Assembly (NCBI RefSeq): GCF_016907455.1 | Contig: NZ_JAFBCB010000001.1 | Span: 930,001-994,000, forward strand | Length of the DNA: 64,000 nucleotides | Direction of reading: 5' to 3' | From: Brachybacterium muris | Lineage (GTDB): Bacteria > Actinomycetota > Actinomycetes > Actinomycetales > Dermabacteraceae | Shown: positions 1-8,200 of the stretch, piece after piece | Position numbering within the stretch: position 1 is the first letter of the stretch | Layout of the letters: each line of letters begins with the position of its first letter | The notes under the pieces: model-generated | Told to the model about the DNA's origin: nothing | Database searches by the model: none | The model's input: only the letters and a program-made list of their open reading frames with translations | Position numbers and translations under genes: made by a program

Positions 1-128
1 AGCTGGAGCCGTTCCTGGAACGACATCCCCAGCACGTGAGCCTCATCCTGGGCATCGATCGCGTCCAGCAGCGCGGTCGCGCCCATCTCGCGCAGCTTCC
101 GCTTCGTGTCGTTATCGATCACGCTCAC
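1..128 (-). CDS. istB: IS21 helper ATPase IstB (N-terminal 42 residues only)
   Basis: Partial gene cut by the window edge. The visible residues begin VSVIDNDTKRKLREMGATAL and continue with a helix typical of the IstB N-terminus (LLDAI, then MSFQERL). IstB is the DnaA/AAA-like ATP-binding helper that assists IstA in transposition. The GTG start (126-128) overlaps the TGA of istA (125-127) as GTGA, so translation is probably coupled. The Walker motifs lie beyond the window. Confidence 0.85.
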   Translation of the reverse strand, partial: MSVIDNDTKRKLREMGATALLDAIDAQDEAHVLGMSFQERLQ

Positions 129-1687
129 CGGACACCTCCGGCGTAGTAGTCGGCGCCACGGACGTATCCGCCGTCTTCCGCGGGTTCCTCGCGGGGTGGA
201 CGCAGGGCGGCGACCTTGTCCTGCCCGGTGGCCAAGATCGGGTGCAGATGCGCATAGCGCGGTGAACGGACCCGTCCCGTCAGCGCGAGTGCGCAGGCCG
301 CCTCGACCCGATCTACGGAGAAGCGGCGAGAGAGCCGTAGCACCGCCAACGCGGGATCCAGGCCCTGTTCCACGATCGGCACGGACTCGAAGATCCGCTG
401 GATCACGATCACCGTGGCCGGCCCGACCCGATCTGCCCACGCCCGCACCCTCTGCGCGTCCCAGGCCTGGAAACGCTCGCCCGCAGGTAGGTCCGCGTCG
501 TTGGTGCGGTACTCATTGCTCGCGGTCTCCGGGAGCAGCAGGTGACTGGTCAGTCGCTGGCTGCCCTGATAGATCTCCAGCGTCCGGGCCGTGATGCGCA
601 GATCGACCTTCGCGCCGATGTGCGCGAACGGCGCGGAGTAGAAGTTCCGCGCGAACGTGACGTGCCCGTTCCTGCCCACTCGTCGTCCGTAGTGCCATGT
701 CGAGATCTCGTAGGGCACCGCCGGCAGCGGCGTCAGCAGCGGCCGCTCCTCCGCGTCGAACACGCTGGCGCGGGATCCGGGCCGCTTCTGGAACGGCTCC
801 GCGTTATAGGCCTCCATCCGCTGCCCGATGGCGGCTGCAAGTTCGGGCAGGGACGTGAATCGCTGATCCCGCAGCCCGGCGATGACCCAGGTCGCGACGT
901 GCGCGACGGTGTTCTCCACGCTCGCCTTGTCTTTCGGTTTCCGCACCCTCCCCGGGAGCACCGCCGCCGAGTAATGCGCTGCCATCTCGCGATACGCATC
1001 GTTCAGGACGATCTCGCCCTCGCGGGGGTGCTTCACCACACCGGTCTTGAGGTTGTCCGGAACGATCCTCGGGACCGTCCCGCCCAGCGCCTCGAACATC
1101 GCTACGTGCGCTCGCAGCCAGGACTCCTGGCGCATATCCAGCGCCGGGAAGCAGAACGCGTAACGAGAAAAAGGCAGGCAGGCAACGAACAAGAACACCT
1201 TCGAGACCTCGCCGGTGACCGGATCGGCCAGCTCCATCGTGGGGCCGGACCAGTCGACCTCCACGCTCTGGCCGGCCTTGTGACCGACTCTCGAAGCGGC
1301 ACCGGTGACCATGACGTGGTGCTGGTAGGTGCGGCAAAACCGGTCATACCCCATCGCCGGATCCCCAGCCGCCGTGGTCGCGTCGAAGTACTCGCCGTGC
1401 AACAGCTTCAGCGTCACGCCGACCCTGGCCATCTCTCGATGGACCTGTTCCCAGTCCGGCTGTGCGAACACGCTCTCGTGCTCGCCCCGGCCCGGGAACA
1501 ACCGGGCATACACCTGCTCATCGGCGACGTCCGCGATATCGCCCCACCCGATCCCTGCAGCGTCAGCGGCCTCGAACACCGCCCTCACGGACTTGCGGGA
1601 CATGCCCTGCGAGGACGAAATCGCTCGCCCCGACAGACCTTCTGCGCGCAGCTGGAGCACCAGCTTCGCCCTGATCTTCCGTACCAT
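125..1687 (-). CDS. istA: IS21-family transposase IstA
   Basis: A 520-residue DDE transposase. The N-terminus holds a helix-turn-helix (RAISSSQGMSRKSVRAVF, about residues 20-38). The catalytic triad is visible as VEVDWSG (D), VPDNLKTGV (D) and KASVENTV (E), the order and spacing of IS21 transposases, so the enzyme looks intact. Length matches the family. The ATG is preceded by a strong GGAAGGAG, but that ribosome site forms one arm of a 13-bp hairpin. It is the first gene of the istA-istB pair and cuts and joins element ends in the cell's DNA. Confidence 0.93.
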   Translation of the reverse strand: MVRKIRAKLVLQLRAEGLSGRAISSSQGMSRKSVRAVFEAADAAGIGWGDIADVADEQVYARLFPGRGEHESVFAQPDWEQVHREMARVGVTLKLLHGEYFDATTAAGDPAMGYDRFCRTYQHHVMVTGAASRVGHKAGQSVEVDWSGPTMELADPVTGEVSKVFLFVACLPFSRYAFCFPALDMRQESWLRAHVAMFEALGGTVPRIVPDNLKTGVVKHPREGEIVLNDAYREMAAHYSAAVLPGRVRKPKDKASVENTVAHVATWVIAGLRDQRFTSLPELAAAIGQRMEAYNAEPFQKRPGSRASVFDAEERPLLTPLPAVPYEISTWHYGRRVGRNGHVTFARNFYSAPFAHIGAKVDLRITARTLEIYQGSQRLTSHLLLPETASNEYRTNDADLPAGERFQAWDAQRVRAWADRVGPATVIVIQRIFESVPIVEQGLDPALAVLRLSRRFSVDRVEAACALALTGRVRSPRYAHLHPILATGQDKVAALRPPREEPAEDGGYVRGADYYAGGVR

Positions 1688-1695
1688 TCCAGATT

Positions 1696-1736
1696 GCTCC
1701 TTCCGCCGCGTGCCCTATACACACGGCGGAAGGAGC
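1696..1736 (-). promoter_or_regulatory. Hairpin covering the istA ribosome binding site
   Basis: Perfect 13-bp inverted repeat, GCTCCTTCCGCCG at 1696-1708 and CGGCGGAAGGAGC at 1724-1736, with a 15-base loop. In istA mRNA the second arm contains the Shine-Dalgarno GGAAGGAG about 9 bases before the ATG. A transcript entering from outside the element would fold and hide it. The minus-strand loop carries TATAGG, a possible internal -10; transcripts starting there would lack the first arm and stay translatable. The structure is seen; its role is inferred. Confidence 0.6.
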
Positions 1737-1858
1737 GTAGACAGAGCGGCCCCAACGACACCACTGGTGGTCCCGAACGACGCCACCGCTACGGCAGCGA
1801 CGTGGCACCCGAACCCTCGATCAGCGGACCCCAGCGAGGCGAATATTCACAGATCGTT

Positions 1859-3925
1859 ATGGTGCATAACCTCGCGAGCCGAGCCAGCCGGGTCAACGTG
1901 AAGACCAGGCTGGCTCGGTTCACCTCGCGATGGCGCTGCGACCTGCTCGTCGTCGGTGTGGTGCTTCTGATGAGCATCACCTCGGTGCTCACAGGCCTTG
2001 TCTCAACTGTTGAAACGGACTCGACTTTTCCCCGAGGTGCTCAGCTGACGCTCATCATCCGGGGCGCACCACCGGGAGTCACACCGGAAACGCTCACTGA
2101 GGAGTTCCGTGAGCTGCGGCCCCAGTTCGTTGAGAGCTCCCTGCACGGAGAGATCATTCACGCGCCGTTGGAGACGGAATCCGGATCAGAGCTCACCTGG
2201 CAGCTTCCCCTGGGCCGCAGCACAACGCTTTCCGCGGGCACGTACCCCGATTCCGCCACTGGCGTGATGACCCTGCAGGGAGACATCGCAGAGATGGCGC
2301 AAGTGGTGCGCAGCCTCAACGAGCAAGGGTATGAGACCATCGCGACCATCCGTACCACTGCGACTGACCTTCCGCCGTGGATGGCGCCACCTCTTGGGCC
2401 GATCACCTTTCTCGCCTTCCTCTGTGCCGTCGGTTCGACAACTCTGCTGCACCTGAACCGGCGAGTTGCAGCAGCCGCGATCGATCAGACCTTGGGGCGC
2501 CGCCGCCTTGCGGCTCGAGGGCGCGATGGACTCGCCCTGGTCTGCTGGGCTTTGGCAACGACGATGGTGGTCGGAGCGGTTGCCATAGCAGCAGTGGGAT
2601 TCTTCTCCCCTTCAGCGCTTCGCGCCACAGGTTTCGTTCCTCTGCTGATTGCCACGCTGCTTCTGCAGTGGGGCGGAATCGTGAGCGCCATGGCGGCGGC
2701 AGTCGTTGTCAGCGAGGTCACGGCTGCGCCGCTGCTGGAACGGTTGCACTCCGTGGCTTCACAGCAGACGATCATCGCCGCTTCCGCAGCGGCGCTGGCA
2801 CTGTTCACTGGAACTGCCCTGGTGATTACTCCGGTGATGGTGAACGTCGTTGACCAGTTGCGCTCCTCGGCGCGGGTCGGCGAGCAGTGGGAGAACGTCC
2901 CGGACGTCACCTCGGTGAGCCTGTTCGCTCTGGCCGAGCCAGAACTGCAGGCATCCGCTCCCAGTGTCCGTCAGCTTGTCCTCGAGAGCTCACTGGCCGG
3001 AACCGCTGTGCTCAACGATCCTGACGATGAGTGCGAGATGGCTGCCGCAGGCCTCGGCGGCGACTGTGTTCTGCACCTCAATGACACTTTCTTCTCGCTG
3101 TCCGGCCAGAAACCGGAGCAGTTCGGACTGCCTGAAGTTGCTCAATCAGAGCTGATCGTTGCCATTCCGCGATCCCGGGCGATGGACAGCGATCAGATCA
3201 CGCACACCGCACAGGAATGGGCTGGCTTCGAGTCTCGCGCCGACTGTGAAGTCACTGGTGATGGGTGCACGGATATCCCCGCACCTCCGACTGTTCGGGT
3301 CGTGACCTATGAGGATGGGTTCACTCTGGAGTCATTCACGGCGAACTCAAGTTTGCATGGTGGTCCTGCCGAGTATTCGAATCCGGTTCTGTACTACTAC
3401 TCATTGAGTTCGCCCTGGTTGTCGACCGTGAATACCATCGGTGCCATTTCTGGTGGAGGGATATCCTTCATGCAGAGTGCCGAGGTCGTGCGTGAGCAAT
3501 GGGGCAGTGCAGGGCTGCGCGACCTCGTGGCAGACGTAACTTCCTCACGGGAATCGGCATTGGTGGCCGCCCAAAGGCTGCGGAACGAAGCGCTGGTGAA
3601 CGGCACACGAGTTCTGATCGCTCTCGCCGTGTCGGTCGTCTCCGTCGTGCTGCTGGCAGCGGCTGAGTGCCGCCGCCAGCACGATCGCCTGCTGGCAGCA
3701 TTCGTGCTGGGCCGCAGGTGGTTGTCCCGGCACTGGCGATTCCTCAGCCTGGCTGGAGCATCCCTGGCGACCGGGCTGGGAATGGCGGTGACACTGCGTG
3801 GGACTGATCGAGGCAGCGACTGGGTGCTGTGGGCGATCTGTCTAGGAGTGCTGATGACCCTCGCTGCTTTCACGGTGTCCTGGTTCGATCGCAGGATCTG
3901 CGGCGATTCGGTCAAGGAGAGATGA
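1859..3925 (+). CDS. Bacteriocin-associated ABC transporter permease (lactococcin 972 type)
   Basis: A 688-residue membrane protein resembling the bacteriocin-associated integral membrane family paired with lactococcin-972 export ATPases. Predicted membrane spans: about 28-48, 180-199, 226-248, 258-285, 303-328, 598-620 and two near the C-terminus. The external region between about 330 and 590 has four cysteines that could form disulfides. The start is the first ATG after the insertion sequence; no strong ribosome site precedes it, so a start near residue 2 or later is possible. Base composition is visibly less GC-rich than neighbours, suggesting transfer. The ATPase gene begins one base after its stop. 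No bacteriocin precursor gene is present. Confidence 0.68.
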   Translation: MVHNLASRASRVNVKTRLARFTSRWRCDLLVVGVVLLMSITSVLTGLVSTVETDSTFPRGAQLTLIIRGAPPGVTPETLTEEFRELRPQFVESSLHGEIIHAPLETESGSELTWQLPLGRSTTLSAGTYPDSATGVMTLQGDIAEMAQVVRSLNEQGYETIATIRTTATDLPPWMAPPLGPITFLAFLCAVGSTTLLHLNRRVAAAAIDQTLGRRRLAARGRDGLALVCWALATTMVVGAVAIAAVGFFSPSALRATGFVPLLIATLLLQWGGIVSAMAAAVVVSEVTAAPLLERLHSVASQQTIIAASAAALALFTGTALVITPVMVNVVDQLRSSARVGEQWENVPDVTSVSLFALAEPELQASAPSVRQLVLESSLAGTAVLNDPDDECEMAAAGLGGDCVLHLNDTFFSLSGQKPEQFGLPEVAQSELIVAIPRSRAMDSDQITHTAQEWAGFESRADCEVTGDGCTDIPAPPTVRVVTYEDGFTLESFTANSSLHGGPAEYSNPVLYYYSLSSPWLSTVNTIGAISGGGISFMQSAEVVREQWGSAGLRDLVADVTSSRESALVAAQRLRNEALVNGTRVLIALAVSVVSVVLLAAAECRRQHDRLLAAFVLGRRWLSRHWRFLSLAGASLATGLGMAVTLRGTDRGSDWVLWAICLGVLMTLAAFTVSWFDRRICGDSVKER

Positions 3926-3926
3926 G

Positions 3927-4595
3927 ATGGCTGATAAGACGATGGCTCTCACAGCTGAGAACCTGTCCAAGAGCTTCGGCAGCCGCGGCCTCTGGGAGGG
4001 ATTCAGCCACCGCTTCGACGCCGGCAGTCTCACCACCCTTTCCGGTCCGAGCGGATGCGGCAAGACCACCCTGCTGAACTGCCTCAGTCTGCTGGAACGG
4101 GTGGATCAAGGTCGGCTCCTGCTGGGCGAGGAGGTGATCTCCCCGTCCATGCGTCGGCGGCTGTACCGCACGACCTTCGGGTTCCTGTTCCAGAACAGGG
4201 GACTGGTGGAGCAGGACACCGTGGAGCGGAACCTCAGGCTGTCGCCGCAGCTCAGCGGAATCCCCCGCAAGGAGGCCGCCCGTCGAATCGACGAGGCCCT
4301 GGAGCAGGTTGGTGTGCTCACGCAGAAGAACGACCCCGTCTTCCAGCTCAGTGGCGGTGAGTACCAGCGTGTGGCTTTCGCTCGGCTCATCGTCCACGGG
4401 GCGCGGGTCGTATTTGCCGATGAGCCCACGGCCTCGCTCGATGACGGCAACGCCCGGAGGGTCATCGAACTGCTGCGCGAGCATGCGGACGGCGGCGGCA
4501 TCGTCATCTGCGCGACTCACGACGCGGCAGTGCTCGCGGCCGCTGACGGGACAGTCGACGTCTCGTCGTTCGCGACCCAGGGCACTGCTCGCTGA
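3927..4595 (+). CDS. ABC transporter ATP-binding protein, lactococcin 972 export group
   Basis: A 222-residue ABC ATPase with Walker A GPSGCGKT (about 42-49), Q-loop FLFQNRG, signature QLSGGEYQRVAFARL, Walker B VVFADEPTASLD and switch histidine CATHD, all intact. It should power the permease encoded immediately upstream (one-base gap, ribosome site AAGGAGAG inside the permease end). The short size and FQNRGLVE region fit the small ATPases of bacteriocin export or immunity systems; a MacB-like role for another peptide is the alternative. A hairpin follows the stop. Confidence 0.8.
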   Translation: MADKTMALTAENLSKSFGSRGLWEGFSHRFDAGSLTTLSGPSGCGKTTLLNCLSLLERVDQGRLLLGEEVISPSMRRRLYRTTFGFLFQNRGLVEQDTVERNLRLSPQLSGIPRKEAARRIDEALEQVGVLTQKNDPVFQLSGGEYQRVAFARLIVHGARVVFADEPTASLDDGNARRVIELLREHADGGGIVICATHDAAVLAAADGTVDVSSFATQGTAR

Positions 4596-4630
4596 GACCC
4601 CTCGCAGACCCCGGGATGTGAGGGGTCTCA
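4593..4630 (+). terminator. Hairpin terminator after exporter genes
   Basis: Perfect 11-bp arms TGAGACCCCTC (4593-4603) and GAGGGGTCTCA (4620-4630), overlapping the ATPase stop codon. There is no U-run, as is common in high-GC actinobacteria. Confidence 0.6.
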
Positions 4631-4764
4631 CGTGAGGTACGTCGCAGGTCGGGGGCCATTTTCCGGGACCTTCCGCCTGAGGGTCGTCAGGACCTGGCCT
4701 TATGGTGGTGTCAACCCAGGAGGGTCGTGCCGACCGGCCTTCCGGCACCTTCGAGGAGGATCAG

Positions 4765-6894
4765 ATGACGTCCGCCACCACCGAACGCCCCACCGACGCG
4801 CTCGCAGGAGGTGACGCGTGGGAGGGCTTCGCCCCGGGTCCCTGGCAGGAGTCTATCGATCTGCGCGACTTCATCCTGCGCAACTACACCCCGTACGACG
4901 GTGACGCCTCGTTCCTGGCCGGTCCCACCGAGAAGACCCTGAAGGTCTGGGACCACCTGGAGAAGAACTACCTGGCCGAGGAGCGGCGCCGTCGCGTCTA
5001 CGACGTCGACACCAAGACCCCCGCCGACATCGATGCCTTCCCGGCCGGCTACATCTGCCCGGAGGACGACGTGATCGTCGGCCTGCAGACCGACGTCCCG
5101 CTCAAGCGCGCCATGATGCCCAACGGCGGCTGGCGCATGGTCGAGACCGCGATCAAGGAGGCCGGCAAGGAGCCCGACCCCGAGATCAAGAAGGTCTTCA
5201 CCAAGTACCGCAAGACCCACAACGAGGGCGTCTTCGACATCTACACCCCGCGCATCCGCGCGGCCCGCTCTAGCCACATCATCACCGGCCTGCCGGACGC
5301 CTACGGCCGTGGCCGCATCATCGGCGACTACCGTCGTCTCGCCCTGTACGGGGCGGACTTCCTGATCGCCGAGAAGATGGCCGCCAAGGACGCCGTGGCG
5401 GACCAGCCCTTCAGCGAGCACTGGGCCCGGTACCGCGAGGAGCACTCCGAGCAGATCAAGGCCCTCAAGAAGCTCGTCACCCTGGGCGAGATCTACGGCC
5501 TGGACCTCAAGCGCCCCGCCGCCACCGCCCAGGAAGCGGTGCAGTGGACCTACATGGCCTACCTCGCCTCCGTGAAGAGTCAGGACGGCGCTGCGATGTC
5601 CATCGGCCGCCTCTCCGCGTTCCTGGACATCTACTTCGAGCGCGACCTCAAGGCCGGCAAGATCACCGAGTCCGACGCCCAGGAGATCATCGACGCGCTG
5701 GTGATCAAGCTGCGCATCGTACGGTTCCTGCGCACCATCGACTACGACCAGATCTTCTCCGGCGACCCGTACTGGGCCACCTGGTCCGATGCGGGCATGA
5801 CCGAGGACGGCCGCTCGCAGGTCACCAAGACCTCGTTCCGCCTGCTGCAGACCCTGCGCAACCTGGGCCCGGCCCCGGAGCCGAACATCACCGTGTTCTG
5901 GGATCCGAAGCTGCCCGAGGGCTACAAGGAGTTCTGCTCCGCGATCTCCATCGAGACCTCGTCGATCCAGTACGAGTCCGATGAGCAGATCCGTGACCGC
6001 TGGGGCGACGACGCGGCGATCGCCTGCTGCGTCTCCCCGATGAAGGTCGGCAAGCAGATGCAGTTCTTCGGGGCCCGCGTCAACGCCGGCAAGGCGCTGC
6101 TGTACGCCATCAACGGCGGCCGCGACGAGATCAGTGGCAAGCAGGTCACCAAGGAGGGCGAGTTCACGCCCGTCCAGGGCGACGGCCCGCTGGACTTCGA
6201 CGACGTGTGGGAGAAGTACGAGCACATGCTCGACTGGGTGGTCGGCACCTACGTCGAGGCGCTCAACATCATCCACTACAGCCACGACAAGTACGCCTAC
6301 GAGTCGATCGAGATGGCGCTGCACGACAGCGAGATCGTGCGCACCATGGGCTGCGGCATCGCAGGCCTGTCGATCGTGGCGGACTCCCTGTCGGCCATCA
6401 AGCACGCCACCGTCACCCCGGTTCGTGACGAGACCGGCCTGATCGTGGACTACATCACCGAGGGCGAGTTCCCCCGCTACGGCAACGACGATGATCGCGC
6501 CGACGACATCGCCGCGACGATCGTGCACACGGTGATGCAGAAGATCAAGGAGATCCCGATGTACCGGGATGCCATCCCGACGCAGTCGGTCCTGACCATC
6601 ACCTCGAACGTGGTGTACGGCAAGGCCACCGGCTCCTTCCCCTCCGGCCACCAGAAGGGCACCCCCTTCTCCCCGGGTGCGAACCCGGAGAACGGCGCGG
6701 ACTCCCACGGGATGGTCGCCTCGATGCTGTCGGTCGGCAAGCTCGACTACAACGACGCGCTCGACGGCATCTCGCTCACCAACACCATCACCCCGCAGGG
6801 TCTGGGACGCACCAAGGACGAGCAGGTCAAGAACCTGGTCGGCATCCTGGACGCCGGCTTCGTGATGGACGACGACTGCACCCTGACCAACTGA
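4765..6894 (+). CDS. pflB: Pyruvate formate-lyase, large catalytic subunit lacking the glycyl-radical segment
   Basis: A 709-residue formate C-acetyltransferase (pyruvate + CoA to acetyl-CoA + formate). The catalytic cysteine pair is at residues 421-422 in ACCVSPM, followed by KQMQFFGARVN, as in E. coli PflB (Cys418-419). Start ATG 4765 has GAGGAGGA 5 bases upstream; an upstream in-frame start at 4702 has no ribosome site. E. coli PflB is about 760 residues and ends with the radical motif RVSGYA; here the protein stops after GFVMDDDCTLTN, and that motif is supplied by the next gene. Forms an operon with the small subunit (42-base gap) and the activase. Cytoplasmic, used without oxygen. Confidence 0.95.
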   Translation: MTSATTERPTDALAGGDAWEGFAPGPWQESIDLRDFILRNYTPYDGDASFLAGPTEKTLKVWDHLEKNYLAEERRRRVYDVDTKTPADIDAFPAGYICPEDDVIVGLQTDVPLKRAMMPNGGWRMVETAIKEAGKEPDPEIKKVFTKYRKTHNEGVFDIYTPRIRAARSSHIITGLPDAYGRGRIIGDYRRLALYGADFLIAEKMAAKDAVADQPFSEHWARYREEHSEQIKALKKLVTLGEIYGLDLKRPAATAQEAVQWTYMAYLASVKSQDGAAMSIGRLSAFLDIYFERDLKAGKITESDAQEIIDALVIKLRIVRFLRTIDYDQIFSGDPYWATWSDAGMTEDGRSQVTKTSFRLLQTLRNLGPAPEPNITVFWDPKLPEGYKEFCSAISIETSSIQYESDEQIRDRWGDDAAIACCVSPMKVGKQMQFFGARVNAGKALLYAINGGRDEISGKQVTKEGEFTPVQGDGPLDFDDVWEKYEHMLDWVVGTYVEALNIIHYSHDKYAYESIEMALHDSEIVRTMGCGIAGLSIVADSLSAIKHATVTPVRDETGLIVDYITEGEFPRYGNDDDRADDIAATIVHTVMQKIKEIPMYRDAIPTQSVLTITSNVVYGKATGSFPSGHQKGTPFSPGANPENGADSHGMVASMLSVGKLDYNDALDGISLTNTITPQGLGRTKDEQVKNLVGILDAGFVMDDDCTLTN

Positions 6895-6936
6895 TCACCG
6901 ATCACCACCTGTCGTACTCAACCTGAGGAGATACCG

Positions 6937-7188
6937 ATGTCCGCCAAGACCTACGCCGAGCGCCTCGAGTCCATGAAGGCCAACCGGTCCGCCAACAACA
7001 TGGAGGCTGGCCTGTTCCACGCCAACATCAACGTCCTGAACAAGGACACCCTGGTGGACGCGATGGAGCACCCGGAGAACTACCCGAACCTCACGGTCCG
7101 CGTCTCCGGCTACGCGGTGAACTTCGTGAAGCTCACCCGTGAGCAGCAGCTGGACGTGCTGGACCGCACGTTCCACCAGAGCGCCTGA
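6937..7188 (+). CDS. grcA: Stand-alone glycyl-radical subunit of pyruvate formate-lyase (GrcA-like)
   Basis: An 83-residue protein equivalent to the C-terminal end of E. coli PflB and to the spare-part protein GrcA/YfiD. The radical site is Gly58 in RVSGYAVNF, followed by [14 protein letters not shown]. It has its own ribosome site (CTGAGGAG, 6 bases before ATG) and a private 25-residue N-terminus, so this is a real separate gene, not a frameshift. The upstream large subunit has no glycyl-radical motif, so this protein should be the essential radical-bearing subunit rather than a rescue factor. The activase gene follows 127 bases later. Confidence 0.9.
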   Translation: MSAKTYAERLESMKANRSANNMEAGLFHANINVLNKDTLVDAMEHPENYPNLTVRVSGYAVNFVKLTREQQLDVLDRTFHQSA

Positions 7189-7315
7189 CGCTCAGACCAT
7201 CGGCGGCGCCGGGCGGGATCCCCGTCCGGCGCCGCCTGCACGACGCGCACTGGACTGCACGACGAGCACTGACCGGCGGACGACGCGTTCGACCGGAGGA
7301 GAAGGGACGGGCCTG

Positions 7316-8170
7316 ATGGGCGAGAGCATCGACCTGCGACTGGGCACCCCGATCGAGAACCGGCGCACAGGCGCGGGTATCGAAGGCATGGCCGAGGTGG
7401 AGCTGGAGCGCTCCCAGCGGCTGGCCGCGATCCGTGAGGGCAAGCTGGCCTCCATCCACTCCTGGGAGCTGGTGACCGCGGTCGACGGGCCCGGCACCCG
7501 GTTGACCGTCTTCTTCTCCGGCTGCCCACTGCGCTGCGTGTACTGCCACAACCCCGACACGATGGAGATGCGCCGCGGACAGGACGTCCAGCTCGACGAG
7601 CTGGTGCGCCGCATCAAGCGCTACCGGCGCGTGTTCGCCTCCTCCGGTGGAGGGATCACCCTGTCCGGCGGGGAGGTGCTGATGCAGCCCGCCTTCGCCC
7701 GCAACGTGCTCGCGGCGGCGAAGGCCATGGGCGTGCACACCGCGATCGACACCTCCGGCTACCTCGGGGCCGTCGCCGACGACAGCTTCCTGGACAACGT
7801 GGACCTGGTGCTGCTGGACGTCAAGAGCGGCACCGAGGAGTCGTACAAGGCGCTCACCGGCCGCCCCCTGCAGCCCACCCTGGACTTCGGCAACCGCCTG
7901 GCCGCTCGCGGCACGAAGATCTGGATCCGCTTCGTGGTGGTCCCCGGCTGGACCGACTCCGAGGAGAACGTCGAGGCGATCGCCGAGAACATCGCCCCGT
8001 GGAAGCACGTGGTGGAGCGGGTGGAGGTGCTGCCCTTCCACAACATGGGGCAGGACAAGTGGGACGCGCTGGGCCTGGAGTACAAGCTGCGCGATGCCCA
8101 ACCGCCCTCGAAGGAGACGGTGGAGCGGGTGCGCGAGCAGTTCCGCTCCCGCGGCTTCCTCACGTACTGA
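7316..8170 (+). CDS. pflA: Pyruvate formate-lyase activating enzyme (radical SAM)
   Basis: A 284-residue radical-SAM activase. The [4Fe-4S] motif CPLRCVYC spans residues 70-77, preceded by VDGPGTR, a hallmark of PFL activases. GGGITLSGGE and the LDVKS and PGWTD motifs that follow also fit. It uses S-adenosylmethionine to abstract hydrogen from the glycine of the radical subunit. Start ATG 7316 has GGAGGAGAAGG about 10 bases upstream; the longer frame upstream overlaps the small subunit and is not used. About 40 extra N-terminal residues precede the core compared with E. coli PflA (246 aa). Confidence 0.94.
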   Translation: MGESIDLRLGTPIENRRTGAGIEGMAEVELERSQRLAAIREGKLASIHSWELVTAVDGPGTRLTVFFSGCPLRCVYCHNPDTMEMRRGQDVQLDELVRRIKRYRRVFASSGGGITLSGGEVLMQPAFARNVLAAAKAMGVHTAIDTSGYLGAVADDSFLDNVDLVLLDVKSGTEESYKALTGRPLQPTLDFGNRLAARGTKIWIRFVVVPGWTDSEENVEAIAENIAPWKHVVERVEVLPFHNMGQDKWDALGLEYKLRDAQPPSKETVERVREQFRSRGFLTY

Positions 8171-8200
8171 GGGCCCGGCCCCAGCCAGCTGTGCTCCGCG

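Larger units (their letters stand above)
1..1760 (-). mobile_element. IS21-family insertion sequence, truncated by window edge
   Basis: An istA-istB pair on the minus strand defines an IS21-type element. Only the end upstream of istA lies in the window; istB runs off at base 1. The outer end is not certain: coding stops at 1687, a hairpin follows at 1696-1736, and a sequence ending in ...CCCAACGACA near 1760 (TGTCGTTGGG read outward from the other strand) is a reasonable terminal repeat. The other end and the target duplication cannot be seen. The element abuts the exporter permease gene starting at 1859. Confidence 0.75.

Noticed and set aside
542..1858. Long plus-strand frame running through istA into the permease
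   Set aside because: The first 439 codons are antisense to an intact transposase; permease homology starts only at 1859.
4640..4764. FNR or Rex box before pflB
   Set aside because: No TTGAT-N4-ATCAA or TTGTGAA-type palindrome found in the upstream region.
4711..6708. 665-codon minus-strand frame opposite pflB
   Set aside because: High-GC antisense shadow with Leu/Val/Gly/Asp bias and no family resemblance; pflB is certain.
6892..6937. Frameshift or sequencing error splitting pflB
   Set aside because: The small ORF has its own ribosome site and a unique N-terminus, and both parts are intact, so a genuine split is more likely.
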